NCBI GenBank assembly: GCA_046964515.1
Contig: JBKUYM010000003.1
Location: forward strand, 62,001-126,000
Source: UMGS1663 sp046964515
Lineage (GTDB): Bacteria; Bacillota; Clostridia; TANB77; CAG-508
Length of the DNA: 64,000 nt
Direction of reading: 5' to 3'
A program made the translations under genes and the position numbers. Position 1 is the stretch's first letter. Every line of letters starts with the position of its first letter. Under the pieces are notes generated by a model, which was given only the letters and a program-made list of their open reading frames with translations, did no database searches and was not told the origin of the DNA. Of this stretch, positions 49,562-58,400 are shown piece by piece.

Positions 49562-52201
49562 ATGACAGAAAAAGAAGAACAAGAATTTTCACCGATGATG
49601 CAAAACTATTTACAAACAAAAAAAGAATATGAAGATTGTATATTATTTTATCGTTTGGGCGATTTTTATGAAATGTTTTTTGATGATGCCATTACCGTTT
49701 CAAAAGAATTGGAATTGACTTTAACAGGAAAATTGTGTGGACAAGAAGAAAGAGCCCCTATGTGTGGCGTTCCATTTCATGCAGCAGAAACTTACATTGC
49801 TAGGTTAATTGAAAAGGGATATAAAGTAGCTATTTGTGAACAATTAGAAGATCCAAAACAAGCCAAAGGTATTGTAAAAAGAGGGGTTATTAGAGTGGTT
49901 ACCCCAGGAACGGTTATTGAAAGCAATTTACTAGATGAAAAAAAGAATAATTATATTATGTCTATTTATAAAACCGGTACCTATTTTGGCATTAGTGTAT
50001 GTGATATATCTACCGGTGATTTCCGTTCTACACAAATTATAGAAAGTCAAAATTTTCCAAGATTGTTGGATGAAATTTCTAGATATTCACCAGCTGAAAT
50101 TGTCGTAAATCCTTTTATGTATGATAGTATAGAAGAGATTACAACGATAAAAGAACGTTTTGAGGTGTATATATCACGTATAGCAGATGTCAGTTTTTCA
50201 AGTGATTATAAAACTTTAACTAAAAAATATAGTTTTGTTGATGAAAGAACAAATACTTTGGAAGTAAAAGACATAGAAAGTAAAACAATGGCGATTTGTT
50301 CTATAAATGGATTAATTACCTATTTAATGGATACACAAAAAACACCATTAGACCATATCAATAAAATAATTTTATATAAAACAACGAAGTATATGTCATT
50401 AGATATCAATGCTAGAAGAAATTTAGAAATTACAGAAAAAATGAGAGATAAATCTAAAAAAGGAACGTTATTATGGGTTTTAGATAAAACGGCTACTTCT
50501 ATGGGAGGTCGTCTATTAAGAAGATGGCTAAATGATCCATTAATAGATGTATTAGAAATAAATGAACGCTTAGAAGCGGTAAAAGAATTGAAGGAAAATC
50601 TAATGCTGAGAGGGGACTTACTGGATAATTTAAAACGTGTTTATGATATGGAAAGATTAGCAGGAAAAATTGCTTATGGAAGTGCTACTGGAAGAGATTT
50701 AATTTCTTTAAAAAATTCTGTAAAACAATTACCAGAAGTAAAAAAGATATTAGCACAAACAAAAACAAAGCTATTACAACAATTATATCAAAACTTAGAT
50801 TTATTAGAAGATATTTATGAATTAATAGAATCTGCTATTGTAGACGAACCACCAATGACTATTAAAGAAGGTGGCTTAATCAAATTAGGATATAATGAAG
50901 AAATTGACCATTTAAAAAAAGCAACAACAGAAGGAAAAACTTGGATTATAGAACTAGAAGCTAAAGAAAGAGAAGCTACTGGTATCAAAGGATTAAAAGT
51001 AGGATTTAATAGAGTCTTTGGTTATTTTATAGAAGTTACAAAATCAAATTTAGAACAAGTGCCAGAACGCTATATTCGAAAACAAACATTAGCAAATTGC
51101 GAAAGATATATTACAGAAGATTTAAAAAATCTAGAAAATCAGATATTAGGAGCAGAAGAAAAAGTAATTAATTTAGAGTATAATGCTTTTGTGGAAATTA
51201 GAGAAAACATAGAAAGTAAAATTACTAGATTACAAAAATCAGCAGAAGTCATTTCTATATTAGATGTGTTATGTTCTTTTGCACAAGTGGCAGAAGATAT
51301 GAACTATGTAGAGCCAATTGTAGACAATAGTGGTATGTTAGATATAAAAGATGGACGTCATCCTGTTATTGAAAAAATGCTACCAGCTGGCAGTTTTGTC
51401 CAAAATGATACATATTTGAATGAACAAGATGCTAGACTATCCATTATTACAGGACCTAATATGGCAGGTAAGTCTACTTATATGAGACAAGTTGCCCTAA
51501 TTACTTTAATGGCACAATGTGGTAGTTTTGTACCAGCCTCTTATGCAAAAATAGGTGTGGTTGACAAGATTTTTACTAGAGTAGGGGCTTCTGATGATTT
51601 AAGTATGGGGCAAAGCACCTTTATGGTAGAAATGATGGAAGTGGCTACTATTTTAAAAGAAGCTACTAAAAATAGTTTAGTTATTTTAGATGAAATTGGA
51701 AGAGGAACTTCTACTTATGACGGACTTTCTATTGCTTGGGCAGTAGCCGAATATATTGCCGATAAAGAAAAATGTGGTGCCAAAACGTTATTTGCCACAC
51801 ATTATCATGAATTAACACAATTGGAAGATAAATTAGAAGGTGTTAAAAATTATTCGATTGCTGTAAAGGAAAAAGGAGAAGATATTATCTTTTTAAGAAA
51901 AATTGTTCCTGGTGGTACAGACGAAAGTTATGGTGTTCATGTAGCAAGACTAGCAGGTGTACCTCAAATAGTAACCAAAAGAGCTAATGAAATTTTACGT
52001 TCTTTAGAAAGAAAAAATATTTTAAATGGAAAAGCTATAGAAAAAGAAAATAAGAAAGTAACTACAGGACAATTGGATTTATATAATTATAAATTAGCTG
52101 AAATTGCACAAGAAATTGATAAAGTAGATTTAAACCAATTAACACCAATAGATGCATTAAACACATTAGTAAAAATAAAAGAGAAAATGAGTAATGGATA
52201 A
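49562..52201 (+). CDS. mutS: DNA mismatch repair protein MutS
   Basis: 879 residues from ATG 49562 (AAAGGAGAAA). Mismatch-recognising ATPase. N-terminal domain: LGDFYEMFFDDA (FxE motif near the mismatch-binding loop), APMCGVPFHAAETY, KVAICEQLEDP. ATPase: Walker A GPNMAGKSTYMRQVAL, Walker B LVILDEIGRGTSTYDGLS, THYHEL and the STFMVEMMEV region. The clamp and C-terminal oligomerisation parts are present. No mutL follows; the next gene is toxin-like. A terminator follows 16 nt after the stop. Confidence 0.99.
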   Translation: MTEKEEQEFSPMMQNYLQTKKEYEDCILFYRLGDFYEMFFDDAITVSKELELTLTGKLCGQEERAPMCGVPFHAAETYIARLIEKGYKVAICEQLEDPKQAKGIVKRGVIRVVTPGTVIESNLLDEKKNNYIMSIYKTGTYFGISVCDISTGDFRSTQIIESQNFPRLLDEISRYSPAEIVVNPFMYDSIEEITTIKERFEVYISRIADVSFSSDYKTLTKKYSFVDERTNTLEVKDIESKTMAICSINGLITYLMDTQKTPLDHINKIILYKTTKYMSLDINARRNLEITEKMRDKSKKGTLLWVLDKTATSMGGRLLRRWLNDPLIDVLEINERLEAVKELKENLMLRGDLLDNLKRVYDMERLAGKIAYGSATGRDLISLKNSVKQLPEVKKILAQTKTKLLQQLYQNLDLLEDIYELIESAIVDEPPMTIKEGGLIKLGYNEEIDHLKKATTEGKTWIIELEAKEREATGIKGLKVGFNRVFGYFIEVTKSNLEQVPERYIRKQTLANCERYITEDLKNLENQILGAEEKVINLEYNAFVEIRENIESKITRLQKSAEVISILDVLCSFAQVAEDMNYVEPIVDNSGMLDIKDGRHPVIEKMLPAGSFVQNDTYLNEQDARLSIITGPNMAGKSTYMRQVALITLMAQCGSFVPASYAKIGVVDKIFTRVGASDDLSMGQSTFMVEMMEVATILKEATKNSLVILDEIGRGTSTYDGLSIAWAVAEYIADKEKCGAKTLFATHYHELTQLEDKLEGVKNYSIAVKEKGEDIIFLRKIVPGGTDESYGVHVARLAGVPQIVTKRANEILRSLERKNILNGKAIEKENKKVTTGQLDLYNYKLAEIAQEIDKVDLNQLTPIDALNTLVKIKEKMSNG

Positions 52202-52217
52202 GAATTTCATAAATATA

Positions 52218-52256
52218 AAAAGAAGAGGACAATATGCAGAATATTGTCTTCTTTTA
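52218..52256 (+). terminator. Terminator of mutS
   Basis: GACAATAT (52228-52235) pairs with ATATTGTC (52241-52248) around GCAGA, extended by AAAAGAAG against CTTCTTTT with a small bulge, ending in TTTT. It separates mutS from the toxN-like gene. Confidence 0.65.
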
Positions 52257-52288
52257 TATGTTTTGGAAAATAGGTTTACAAAACATAT
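52256..52288. promoter_or_regulatory. Inverted repeat overlapping the toxN-like promoter
   Basis: ATATGTTTTG (52256-52265) and CAAAACATAT (52279-52288) are exact complements spaced 13 nt. The right arm covers the -35 element of the promoter TTTACA (52275-52280) / TATAAT (52299-52304, 18-nt spacer). An operator or an RNA hairpin is possible. Confidence 0.5.
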
Positions 52289-52304
52289 GTTTGAATGTTA
52301 TAAT
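52275..52304 (+). promoter_or_regulatory. Promoter of the ToxN-like gene
   Basis: TTTACA (52275-52280) and TATAAT (52299-52304) with an 18-nt spacer, 25 nt before the chosen TTG start, so the toxin can be transcribed separately from mutS. Confidence 0.55.
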
Positions 52305-52328
52305 AAAAAAGAGAGAGGAGGGAATTTC

Positions 52329-52862
52329 TTGTTAGAGTTATATCATATGAAATTAGATTATCAGATGTATTTGTATAATTACGATTCCAAGGTACCTATG
52401 CTAGAAGGAAATAAGTGTACTAGACCTTTTTTAGGTATTGTATTTTCTACACAAGATAAAAATTTTTTTGCACCACTTACTTCTCCTAAGAAAAAACACT
52501 TTTATATGCAGGACACACAGGATTTTCTGAAAATAAAAGGTGGAAAATTGGGAGGAATTAATTTTAATAATATGATGCCCATTCCAATGGAAGACATAGA
52601 AAAAATACAAATAGAACAAATATCTAATAAAAAATATGCTCATATGTTACAGATGCAACTAGAATGGGCTAGACAACACCAAAAAGTAATACAAAAAAGA
52701 GCGTATGCATTATATTATCTAATTATAGAAAAACAAGCTAGTAAGAAATTAGAAAATCGTTGTTGCAATTTTAGTATATTAGAACAAAGTTATATGACTT
52801 ATATTTCTAAACATAGCTATTTAAGAGAGGCGCAAGCTCTTTATTATTACTATGCTATATAA
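52329..52862 (+). CDS. Type III toxin-antitoxin ToxN/AbiQ family endoribonuclease
   Basis: 177 residues from a TTG start at 52329 placed behind GAGAGGAGGG; an ATG at 52347 is an alternative (171 residues, the usual ToxN length). A frame extends further upstream to 52194 but overlaps mutS and is not expected. The core FLGIVFSTQDKNFFAPLTSP, then KKKHFYM, GGKLGGINFNNMMPIP and YAHMLQMQLEWARQHQKVI with CCNFSILEQSYMTY closely follows ToxN/AbiQ, a phage-defence RNase held in check by a tandem-repeat RNA. No repeat array is seen next to it, so its antitoxin is missing, different or elsewhere. Confidence 0.85.
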   Translation: MLELYHMKLDYQMYLYNYDSKVPMLEGNKCTRPFLGIVFSTQDKNFFAPLTSPKKKHFYMQDTQDFLKIKGGKLGGINFNNMMPIPMEDIEKIQIEQISNKKYAHMLQMQLEWARQHQKVIQKRAYALYYLIIEKQASKKLENRCCNFSILEQSYMTYISKHSYLREAQALYYYYAI

Positions 52863-53177
52863 TTTAGCTTTTTTATCAATTATTTAATTCAGGCATAAGT
52901 AATACAAATTTATTCTTGTACTTTATTTTTATCATTTAATTTTTTTCTTAAAATTATAAAATTAAAATTCAAAACTAAAAAAGGAAGAAGGCGATAAGAC
53001 CTTTTATTTGCTTTGGAAAATACGAAAACATGGGAAAGAAGCAATGTAATAAATAAATGAGATAGGATAATTAGAGAAAAGATAAGTTAGTATAAAAATA
53101 CAAGGTATATTTTTTAAAATCTATTTATCTTTTTTCTTTTTTTGTATATAATAAGAAAAAACGCACAGGAGGAAAAA
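52863..53177. other. 315-bp intergenic region
   Basis: A+T-rich, between the ToxN-like gene and ligA. I searched for short tandem repeats of the toxI type and saw none. It ends in a likely ligA promoter: TATAAT at 53147-53152, without a clear -35 match. No gene or strong hairpin is seen. Confidence 0.6.
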
Positions 53178-55175
53178 ATGGAAATTACAGAAGCAAAGCA
53201 AAGGGTAGAAGCTTTAAGAGAAAAGTTAGAGTATTATGCCAAAAAGTACTATGATGAAGATAAGCCAGAAATTACAGATTACCAATATGACATGCTAATG
53301 AATGAATTGAAAGCACTGGAAAAGCAGTTTCCAGAATTAATAGATACAAATTCTTTAACACAAAAGGTAGGCGGACATGTAAAAGAAGGATTTAAGGAAG
53401 TGGTACACGAAGTGCCACTACAAAGTTTACAAGATATTTTTTCCTTTGAAGAATTAAAAGAATTTGATGAAAGAATGTGCAGACAAGCACAAGAAGAAAA
53501 TGAAGAAGTAAATTATGTAGTAGAGACAAAGATAGATGGTTTATCTGTATCTTTAGAATATGTAGAGGGTATGTTTGTAAGAGGTGCTACAAGAGGAAAT
53601 GGTTTAATCGGTGAAGATGTAACAGATAATTTAAGAACTATAAAAACAATTCCCAAAGTATTAAATGAAAAAGTGACTTTAACGGTACGTGGAGAAGTTT
53701 TTATAGGAACAAAGGAATTTGAAGAATTAAATGCACAAAGAGAAATATTAGGGCAACCTTTATTTGCTAATGCTAGAAATGCGGCGGCAGGTTCTCTTAG
53801 ACAATTAAATTCTAAAATAACGGCACAAAGACCTTTAGATATTTTAATTTTTAATGTACAAAAATGGGAGCAAAATCCATATTCTTCCCATTATGAGCAA
53901 TTAGTTTATCTAGAAAAATTAGGTTTTCATGTAAATCCAGTGAAGATACCTTGTCATACTATTGAAGAAGCAATAACGGCTATAGAGAAGATAGGAGAAG
54001 ACAGAGAAAAATTAAGTTTTGGAATAGATGGGGCAGTCATTAAAATAGATAGTTTATCTTTTCGTGAAAAGCTAGGTACGACGTATAAAACACCAAGGTG
54101 GGCGATTGCTTATAAATATCCACCAGAAGCAAAACAAACGATTTTAAAAGATATCATTTGTCAGGTAGGTAGAACAGGGGTTATTACACCTATGGCTATA
54201 TTAGAACCAGTGAAAGTAGCTGGTTCAACGATTTCAAAAACGACTTTACACAATGAAGACTTTATTAAAGAAAAAGATTTGAAAATAGGAGATACCGTTG
54301 TTATTCAAAAACAAGGTGATGTCATTCCAGAAGTAATAGCCGTTGTAAAAGAAAAGCGAACAGGCAAAGAAACAGAATTTACGATGCCTAAACAGTGCCC
54401 TATTTGCGGAGCTCCCGCTGTAAGAGAAGAAGGAGAAGCTGCTACGCGTTGTATTGGCATTGAATGTCCAGCACAAACGTTAAGAAGTATTGTACACTTT
54501 GCTTCAAAAGAAGCAATGGATATTGATGGGTTAGGTTATAAAATTATAGAACAATTAATACAAAAAGGACTTATTCATAATATTGCAGATATCTATACTT
54601 TACAATTAGAAGAGATTGCATCTTTAAAAAAGAATGGTAAGAAGTTTGCAAGTAACTTAGTACAGGCGATTGAGAAGAGCAAACAGGAAGACTTGTTTAA
54701 AATGATTAATGCTTTGGGCATTAAACAAGTTGGTATAAAAGCTGCCAAAGTATTAGCAAAAAAATATAAAACAATGGATAATTTAGAAAAGGCAAGTCTG
54801 GAAGATTTAATGACTGTAAATGATGTGGGAGAGATTACGGCAAAGCATATTTATGAATTTTTTAGACAAGAGCAGACAAAAGATTTACTAGAGAAGTTAA
54901 AACAAAATGGTGTTAATATGAAAGCAATAGAAGAAGATAATATAGATGGACGTTTTGAAGGGAAAACATTTGTATTAACAGGTTCATTAAGTAAATATAC
55001 AAGGAATGAAGCAAGTGATTTAATTGAAAAATTTGGAGGAAAAACTTCTTCTACAGTTTCTAAAAAAACAGATTATGTATTAGCAGGAGAAGATGCAGGG
55101 TCTAAATTAGTAAAAGCACAAAGTTTAGGAGTTACGATACTTTCAGAAGAGGAGTTTGAAAAATTAGTACAATAA
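53178..55175 (+). CDS. ligA: NAD-dependent DNA ligase
   Basis: 665 residues from ATG 53178 (ACAGGAGGAAA). Seals nicks with NAD+. Domain Ia (YDEDKPEITDYQYDMLMNEL), adenylation motif VETKIDGLSVSLEY with the active-site lysine, RGATRGNGLIGEDVT, an OB fold (VGRTGVITPMAILEPV), Zn finger (CPICGAP and CIGIECPAQ), helix-hairpin-helix repeats, and a C-terminal BRCT domain (FEGKTFVLTGSLSKYTRNEASDLI). Full length for the family. Confidence 0.99.
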   Translation: MEITEAKQRVEALREKLEYYAKKYYDEDKPEITDYQYDMLMNELKALEKQFPELIDTNSLTQKVGGHVKEGFKEVVHEVPLQSLQDIFSFEELKEFDERMCRQAQEENEEVNYVVETKIDGLSVSLEYVEGMFVRGATRGNGLIGEDVTDNLRTIKTIPKVLNEKVTLTVRGEVFIGTKEFEELNAQREILGQPLFANARNAAAGSLRQLNSKITAQRPLDILIFNVQKWEQNPYSSHYEQLVYLEKLGFHVNPVKIPCHTIEEAITAIEKIGEDREKLSFGIDGAVIKIDSLSFREKLGTTYKTPRWAIAYKYPPEAKQTILKDIICQVGRTGVITPMAILEPVKVAGSTISKTTLHNEDFIKEKDLKIGDTVVIQKQGDVIPEVIAVVKEKRTGKETEFTMPKQCPICGAPAVREEGEAATRCIGIECPAQTLRSIVHFASKEAMDIDGLGYKIIEQLIQKGLIHNIADIYTLQLEEIASLKKNGKKFASNLVQAIEKSKQEDLFKMINALGIKQVGIKAAKVLAKKYKTMDNLEKASLEDLMTVNDVGEITAKHIYEFFRQEQTKDLLEKLKQNGVNMKAIEEDNIDGRFEGKTFVLTGSLSKYTRNEASDLIEKFGGKTSSTVSKKTDYVLAGEDAGSKLVKAQSLGVTILSEEEFEKLVQ

Positions 55176-55320
55176 TTATTCAAATATGTATAAAAGAAAG
55201 ACTATATAGTAAAAAGAAGAAAAATAGAAAATCTAAAAGAGTAAAATGGAGAAGGTTAAGGATAAAAATTCGCCAATGAGCTTGCCAGGGGATGCAATTA
55301 TATAATATAGGAGAGAACGT

Positions 55321-55596
55321 ATGGAAAATAAAAAATATACCTTTAAGCAATTTGAAAAAGAGTTAGATGAAGGATATCAAGTATATTATACTTATGTACG
55401 AAATCGATATTTATTATTTAAAACGACAGAAAATTGCTATACACAAAAGTTGTTATCAATACATGATAAAAATCCACAACCAGTTATGTCTATGTTAACC
55501 AAAAAGAGAATAAGAGAAATGTTTCCCTTTATGGAAGAAATAGAATATAAAGTAAAAGATATAGATGAATTTGAAACAGGAGCCAATCTTTTCTAA
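55321..55596 (+). CDS. Hypothetical protein
   Basis: 91 residues from ATG 55321 (AATATAGGAGAGAACGT). Tyr-rich (YQVYYTYVRNRYLLF), no membrane segment. I recognise no family. It lies between ligA and a terminator; the terminator's left arm overlaps its last codons. Confidence 0.6.
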   Translation: MENKKYTFKQFEKELDEGYQVYYTYVRNRYLLFKTTENCYTQKLLSIHDKNPQPVMSMLTKKRIREMFPFMEEIEYKVKDIDEFETGANLF

Positions 55597-55613
55597 AGAT
55601 GGCTCCCTTTTTT
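55579..55613. terminator. Rho-independent terminator
   Basis: GGAGCCA (55579-55585) pairs with TGGCTCC (55600-55606), with further ATCTTT/AAAGAT pairing inside, then a T run to 55613. Closes the 55321 gene; the reverse rqcH gene ends next to it. Confidence 0.7.
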
Positions 55614-55623
55614 ACATAAGTAT

Positions 55624-57333
55624 TTAATTTTCTTTTGGTTCGACATAAATAGTCTTATAATTTGTATAGATAACCATGCCAGGTTTACTACCAGAAGGCT
55701 TTTTTACATATTTTACAAAACAATAATCTACAGGAACATTAGAAGATAATTTTGCCTTACTATGAAAAGCAGTGATTTGTGCACATACTAAAATGGTATC
55801 CATATCTACCGTATGTCCATTACATTTTAAAAGAGCATGACTACCACGGATATCTTTAGTATGAAACCATACATCTTCATTTTTACCAAGCTTTGTTGTA
55901 ATATAATCATTTTGTTTGTTATTTTTACCAATATATAAATCAAAGCCATTTATTTGATAAAGAAGTGGTTCATAGACATCTTTCGTTTTTCTCTTATCTA
56001 TTTTATTCTTCTTTACAGATACAGTATTCTTAGAAGATTTTACTAAAACGTTTTCTGAAATTTCATGATAGATATCCTCTATTTCTGAAATTTGTGTAAC
56101 ATTTTCTAATTCATAAACGACACTTTCTAAGTAATCTAATTCCTTTTGGGCTTCCTCTTTTTGCTTAGAAACAACAGAAAGTGTATTTTTTAATTTAGCA
56201 TATTTCTTAAAATATTTTTTGGCATTATAAGAAGGAGAAATGGTTTTATCTAAAGGAATGATAATGGGTTCATTGTTTTGATAATAATTTTCTAAAACAA
56301 TAGAGTCTATACGGGAATGATTATCTATTTTGTATAAATTGGCAGTTAATAATTCACCATAAATGCGATAATTATCCATATTTTCACATTCTTTTAATTT
56401 TTGATTCATATTATTGATTTTCTTATTTACTTTTTTTAAAGAGGTTAACACCAACCTTAATAAATCATTTCGATATTGTTTAATGAAATCATTTGCTTGC
56501 TTTTTATGGTAAAAATCATCTAAAAAGAAATTTGTTTGAAGCAAGGTTTCTGGTGATTGCATTTTTAAGGTATAGTCAGTTTGATTTGCTATAAAAGTAC
56601 AAGAAATATTTGAAGAACCAAGCTTAGAGATGATTTCTTTCACATGGTGGTATAAATTTTCTAAGTCACTATCTGAAAAAGTACTATCTTCTATTTGCAA
56701 CTCTTTTAAACAAGATTCTAGGAAGGCTTTACTAATACCAATAAAAGAATCAGAGAATTGTTGTGAAAGGGAGATATCTTTTTTGAAAAATTTTTTAAAG
56801 TCTATATAGGAAATTTCTAAAAAATCTTGCTTTTCAGAAGTAGGGAATACATAAGGATGAGCAGGTAAAATATCACGATAGGAACCAGCTGTATGGTCTA
56901 AATGCCTAAGACTATCGATAATACAATCATTTTCATTTAATAGAATGATATTACTATGTTTTCCCATTAACTCTATGATAAGTGTTTTAGAAGTTTTATC
57001 ATTTAGTTCATTAAAACCTTCTAAAGAAATGGTAATGACTCTTTCTAGTCCTTGCATAGAAATAGCAGTGATACGATAACCAAGTAAGTGTTTTCTTAGA
57101 ACCATACAAAAATTAGGTGCATTTATAGGATTCGGTTTGGTATTGGTAGTTAGGTGAATACGATAATAATTAGAAGAAATATCCATATCTAGTGCATAAT
57201 TTTTTCCATTGGCATAAATACCAAAAATCATTTCATTTTTATTTGGTTCATAAATTTTATTGATTTTTCCATTTAATAAACAAGATTGTAATTCTGTCAC
57301 AATTTGTTTTGCAATAATACCATCAAAAGCCAT
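55624..57333 (-). CDS. rqcH: Rqc2-like RqcH / NFACT family protein
   Basis: 569 residues, reverse. RqcH binds stalled large ribosomal subunits and recruits alanyl-tRNA to make alanine tails for degradation. N-terminal NFACT-N (MAFDGIIAKQIVTELQSCLL, then KINKIYEPNKNEMIFGIYANGKNYALDMD, FCMVLRKHLLGYRITAI and LMGKHSNIILLNE), a long coiled-coil middle, and a C-terminal NFACT-R with ENVWFHTKDIRG-type HALLKCNG (here DVWFHTKDIRGSHALL). The conserved Asp-Arg pair of Bacillus RqcH is Glu-Arg here (GLERVI). Confidence 0.93.
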   Translation of the reverse strand: MAFDGIIAKQIVTELQSCLLNGKINKIYEPNKNEMIFGIYANGKNYALDMDISSNYYRIHLTTNTKPNPINAPNFCMVLRKHLLGYRITAISMQGLERVITISLEGFNELNDKTSKTLIIELMGKHSNIILLNENDCIIDSLRHLDHTAGSYRDILPAHPYVFPTSEKQDFLEISYIDFKKFFKKDISLSQQFSDSFIGISKAFLESCLKELQIEDSTFSDSDLENLYHHVKEIISKLGSSNISCTFIANQTDYTLKMQSPETLLQTNFFLDDFYHKKQANDFIKQYRNDLLRLVLTSLKKVNKKINNMNQKLKECENMDNYRIYGELLTANLYKIDNHSRIDSIVLENYYQNNEPIIIPLDKTISPSYNAKKYFKKYAKLKNTLSVVSKQKEEAQKELDYLESVVYELENVTQISEIEDIYHEISENVLVKSSKNTVSVKKNKIDKRKTKDVYEPLLYQINGFDLYIGKNNKQNDYITTKLGKNEDVWFHTKDIRGSHALLKCNGHTVDMDTILVCAQITAFHSKAKLSSNVPVDYCFVKYVKKPSGSKPGMVIYTNYKTIYVEPKEN

Positions 57334-57446
57334 GATTATATTCCTCTTTTCTGCTTGCTTTTTTTATAAAGTGCGTGTTTTCTTTTTGTTCTAAAGGCTA
57401 TTATAGTATAAACTGAAAAAAATAGCAATAAAAAATGATTTAACTA

Positions 57447-57476
57447 TTGACATTGTAAGGATTACTGGCTTATAAT
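57447..57476 (+). promoter_or_regulatory. sigH promoter
   Basis: TTGACA (57447-57452) and TATAAT (57471-57476) with an 18-nt spacer, a strong vegetative-type promoter. Confidence 0.75.
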
Positions 57477-57514
57477 AAGTCCATAGTGATCAGCAGGAGG
57501 TAGACTTAAGTTAT

Positions 57515-58159
57515 ATGAATGAGAGCAATGTATATTATTCTGTGAATAACCCTAATTACCAAAATAGAAGTGATGAGGATTTAATAGCGCTTATTAAGTC
57601 TGGTGATAAGTTTGCTCTTGAATTTTTAATTGGAAAATATAAAGAATTGGTCAATATGAAAATTGGGAAATATTACATAATAGGGGCAGAAAAAGAAGAT
57701 ATCATGCAAGAAGGCTTAATAGGGTTGTTTAAAGCAATTAAGAGTTATAGTCCAGATAAACAAAATTCTTTTAAAACTTTTGCTAATTTATGTATTGAGA
57801 GACAATTAATTACAGCCATTAAATCTTCTAACAGACAAAAGCATATTCCATTAAATTCATATCTTTCATTAAATACAGCAGCTTATGAAGAAGATGAAGA
57901 CACTACTTTATTAGATACATTTGATTCTCATCAAGTAGAAGATCCTTTAGATACCATTACTAAAAAAGAGTATTATCAAATGTTGGAAACAGCAATTGAT
58001 AAATCACTTAGTGATTTTGAAAAACAAGTATTAGGTAGATATATACAAGGTGAAAGTTATGTACAAATAGCACAGAAGTTAGATACACCTGTGAAATCTA
58101 TTGATAATGCTATTCAAAGAATACGTAAAAAAGCTACCAAAAATATGGAGGAATCTTAA
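57515..58159 (+). CDS. sigH: RNA polymerase sporulation sigma factor SigH
   Basis: 214 residues. Sigma-H/SpoIIAC-type sigma: RSDEDLIALIKSGDKFALEFLIGKY, the region-2 motif ...GAEKEDIMQEGLIGLFKAIKSY and NSFKTFANLCIERQLITAIKSSNRQKHIPLNSYLSL, then region 4 (ILGRYIQGESYVQIAQKLDTPVKSIDNAIQRIR). SigH starts sporulation. AGCAGGAGG lies upstream of ATG. A tRNA-Thr gene follows 15 nt after the stop, so both may be on one transcript. Confidence 0.95.
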   Translation: MNESNVYYSVNNPNYQNRSDEDLIALIKSGDKFALEFLIGKYKELVNMKIGKYYIIGAEKEDIMQEGLIGLFKAIKSYSPDKQNSFKTFANLCIERQLITAIKSSNRQKHIPLNSYLSLNTAAYEEDEDTTLLDTFDSHQVEDPLDTITKKEYYQMLETAIDKSLSDFEKQVLGRYIQGESYVQIAQKLDTPVKSIDNAIQRIRKKATKNMEES

Positions 58160-58174
58160 AAGCCTCCTATAGAT

Positions 58175-58250
58175 GCTTTCATAGCTCAGTCGGTAGAGTG
58201 CTACCTTGGTAAGGTAGAGGTCACGGGTTCGATTCCCGTTGAAAGCTCCA
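58175..58250 (+). tRNA. tRNA-Thr (anticodon GGT)
   Basis: 76 nt including an encoded CCA. Acceptor stem GCTTTCA/TGAAAGC, D stem/loop AGCTCAGTCGGTAGAG (conserved), anticodon stem CTACC/GGTAG with loop TTGGTAA (anticodon GGT, reading ACC/ACU), T loop GGTTCGATTCC. Discriminator T. Followed by a terminator. It lies directly after sigH. Confidence 0.96.
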
Positions 58251-58294
58251 AATAAACAGCTTACGAACTATAAATGTTTTGTAAGCTGTTTATT
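58251..58294 (+). terminator. Rho-independent terminator of sigH/tRNA-Thr
   Basis: AATAAACAGCTTAC (58251-58264) pairs with GTAAGCTGTTTATT (58281-58294). It ends the sigH-tRNA transcript. Confidence 0.75.
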
Positions 58295-58400
58295 ATTATA
58301 AATAGGAATTGATTTTATCGAAATAGATAGGTTTTTGACTTGAAAAATAAAGACAAGGAGTATATAATAGAAATGCTAAAATAAAAAAGGAAATAAAGGT

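Noticed and set aside
52194..52328. Upstream in-frame extension of the ToxN-like gene
   Set aside because: Overlaps the mutS end and the terminator; the TTG at 52329 has the good ribosome-binding site and gives the family's usual length.
52863..53177. Search for ToxI-type tandem repeats
   Set aside because: No repeated unit of 20-50 nt could be seen in the region; only A+T-rich sequence.
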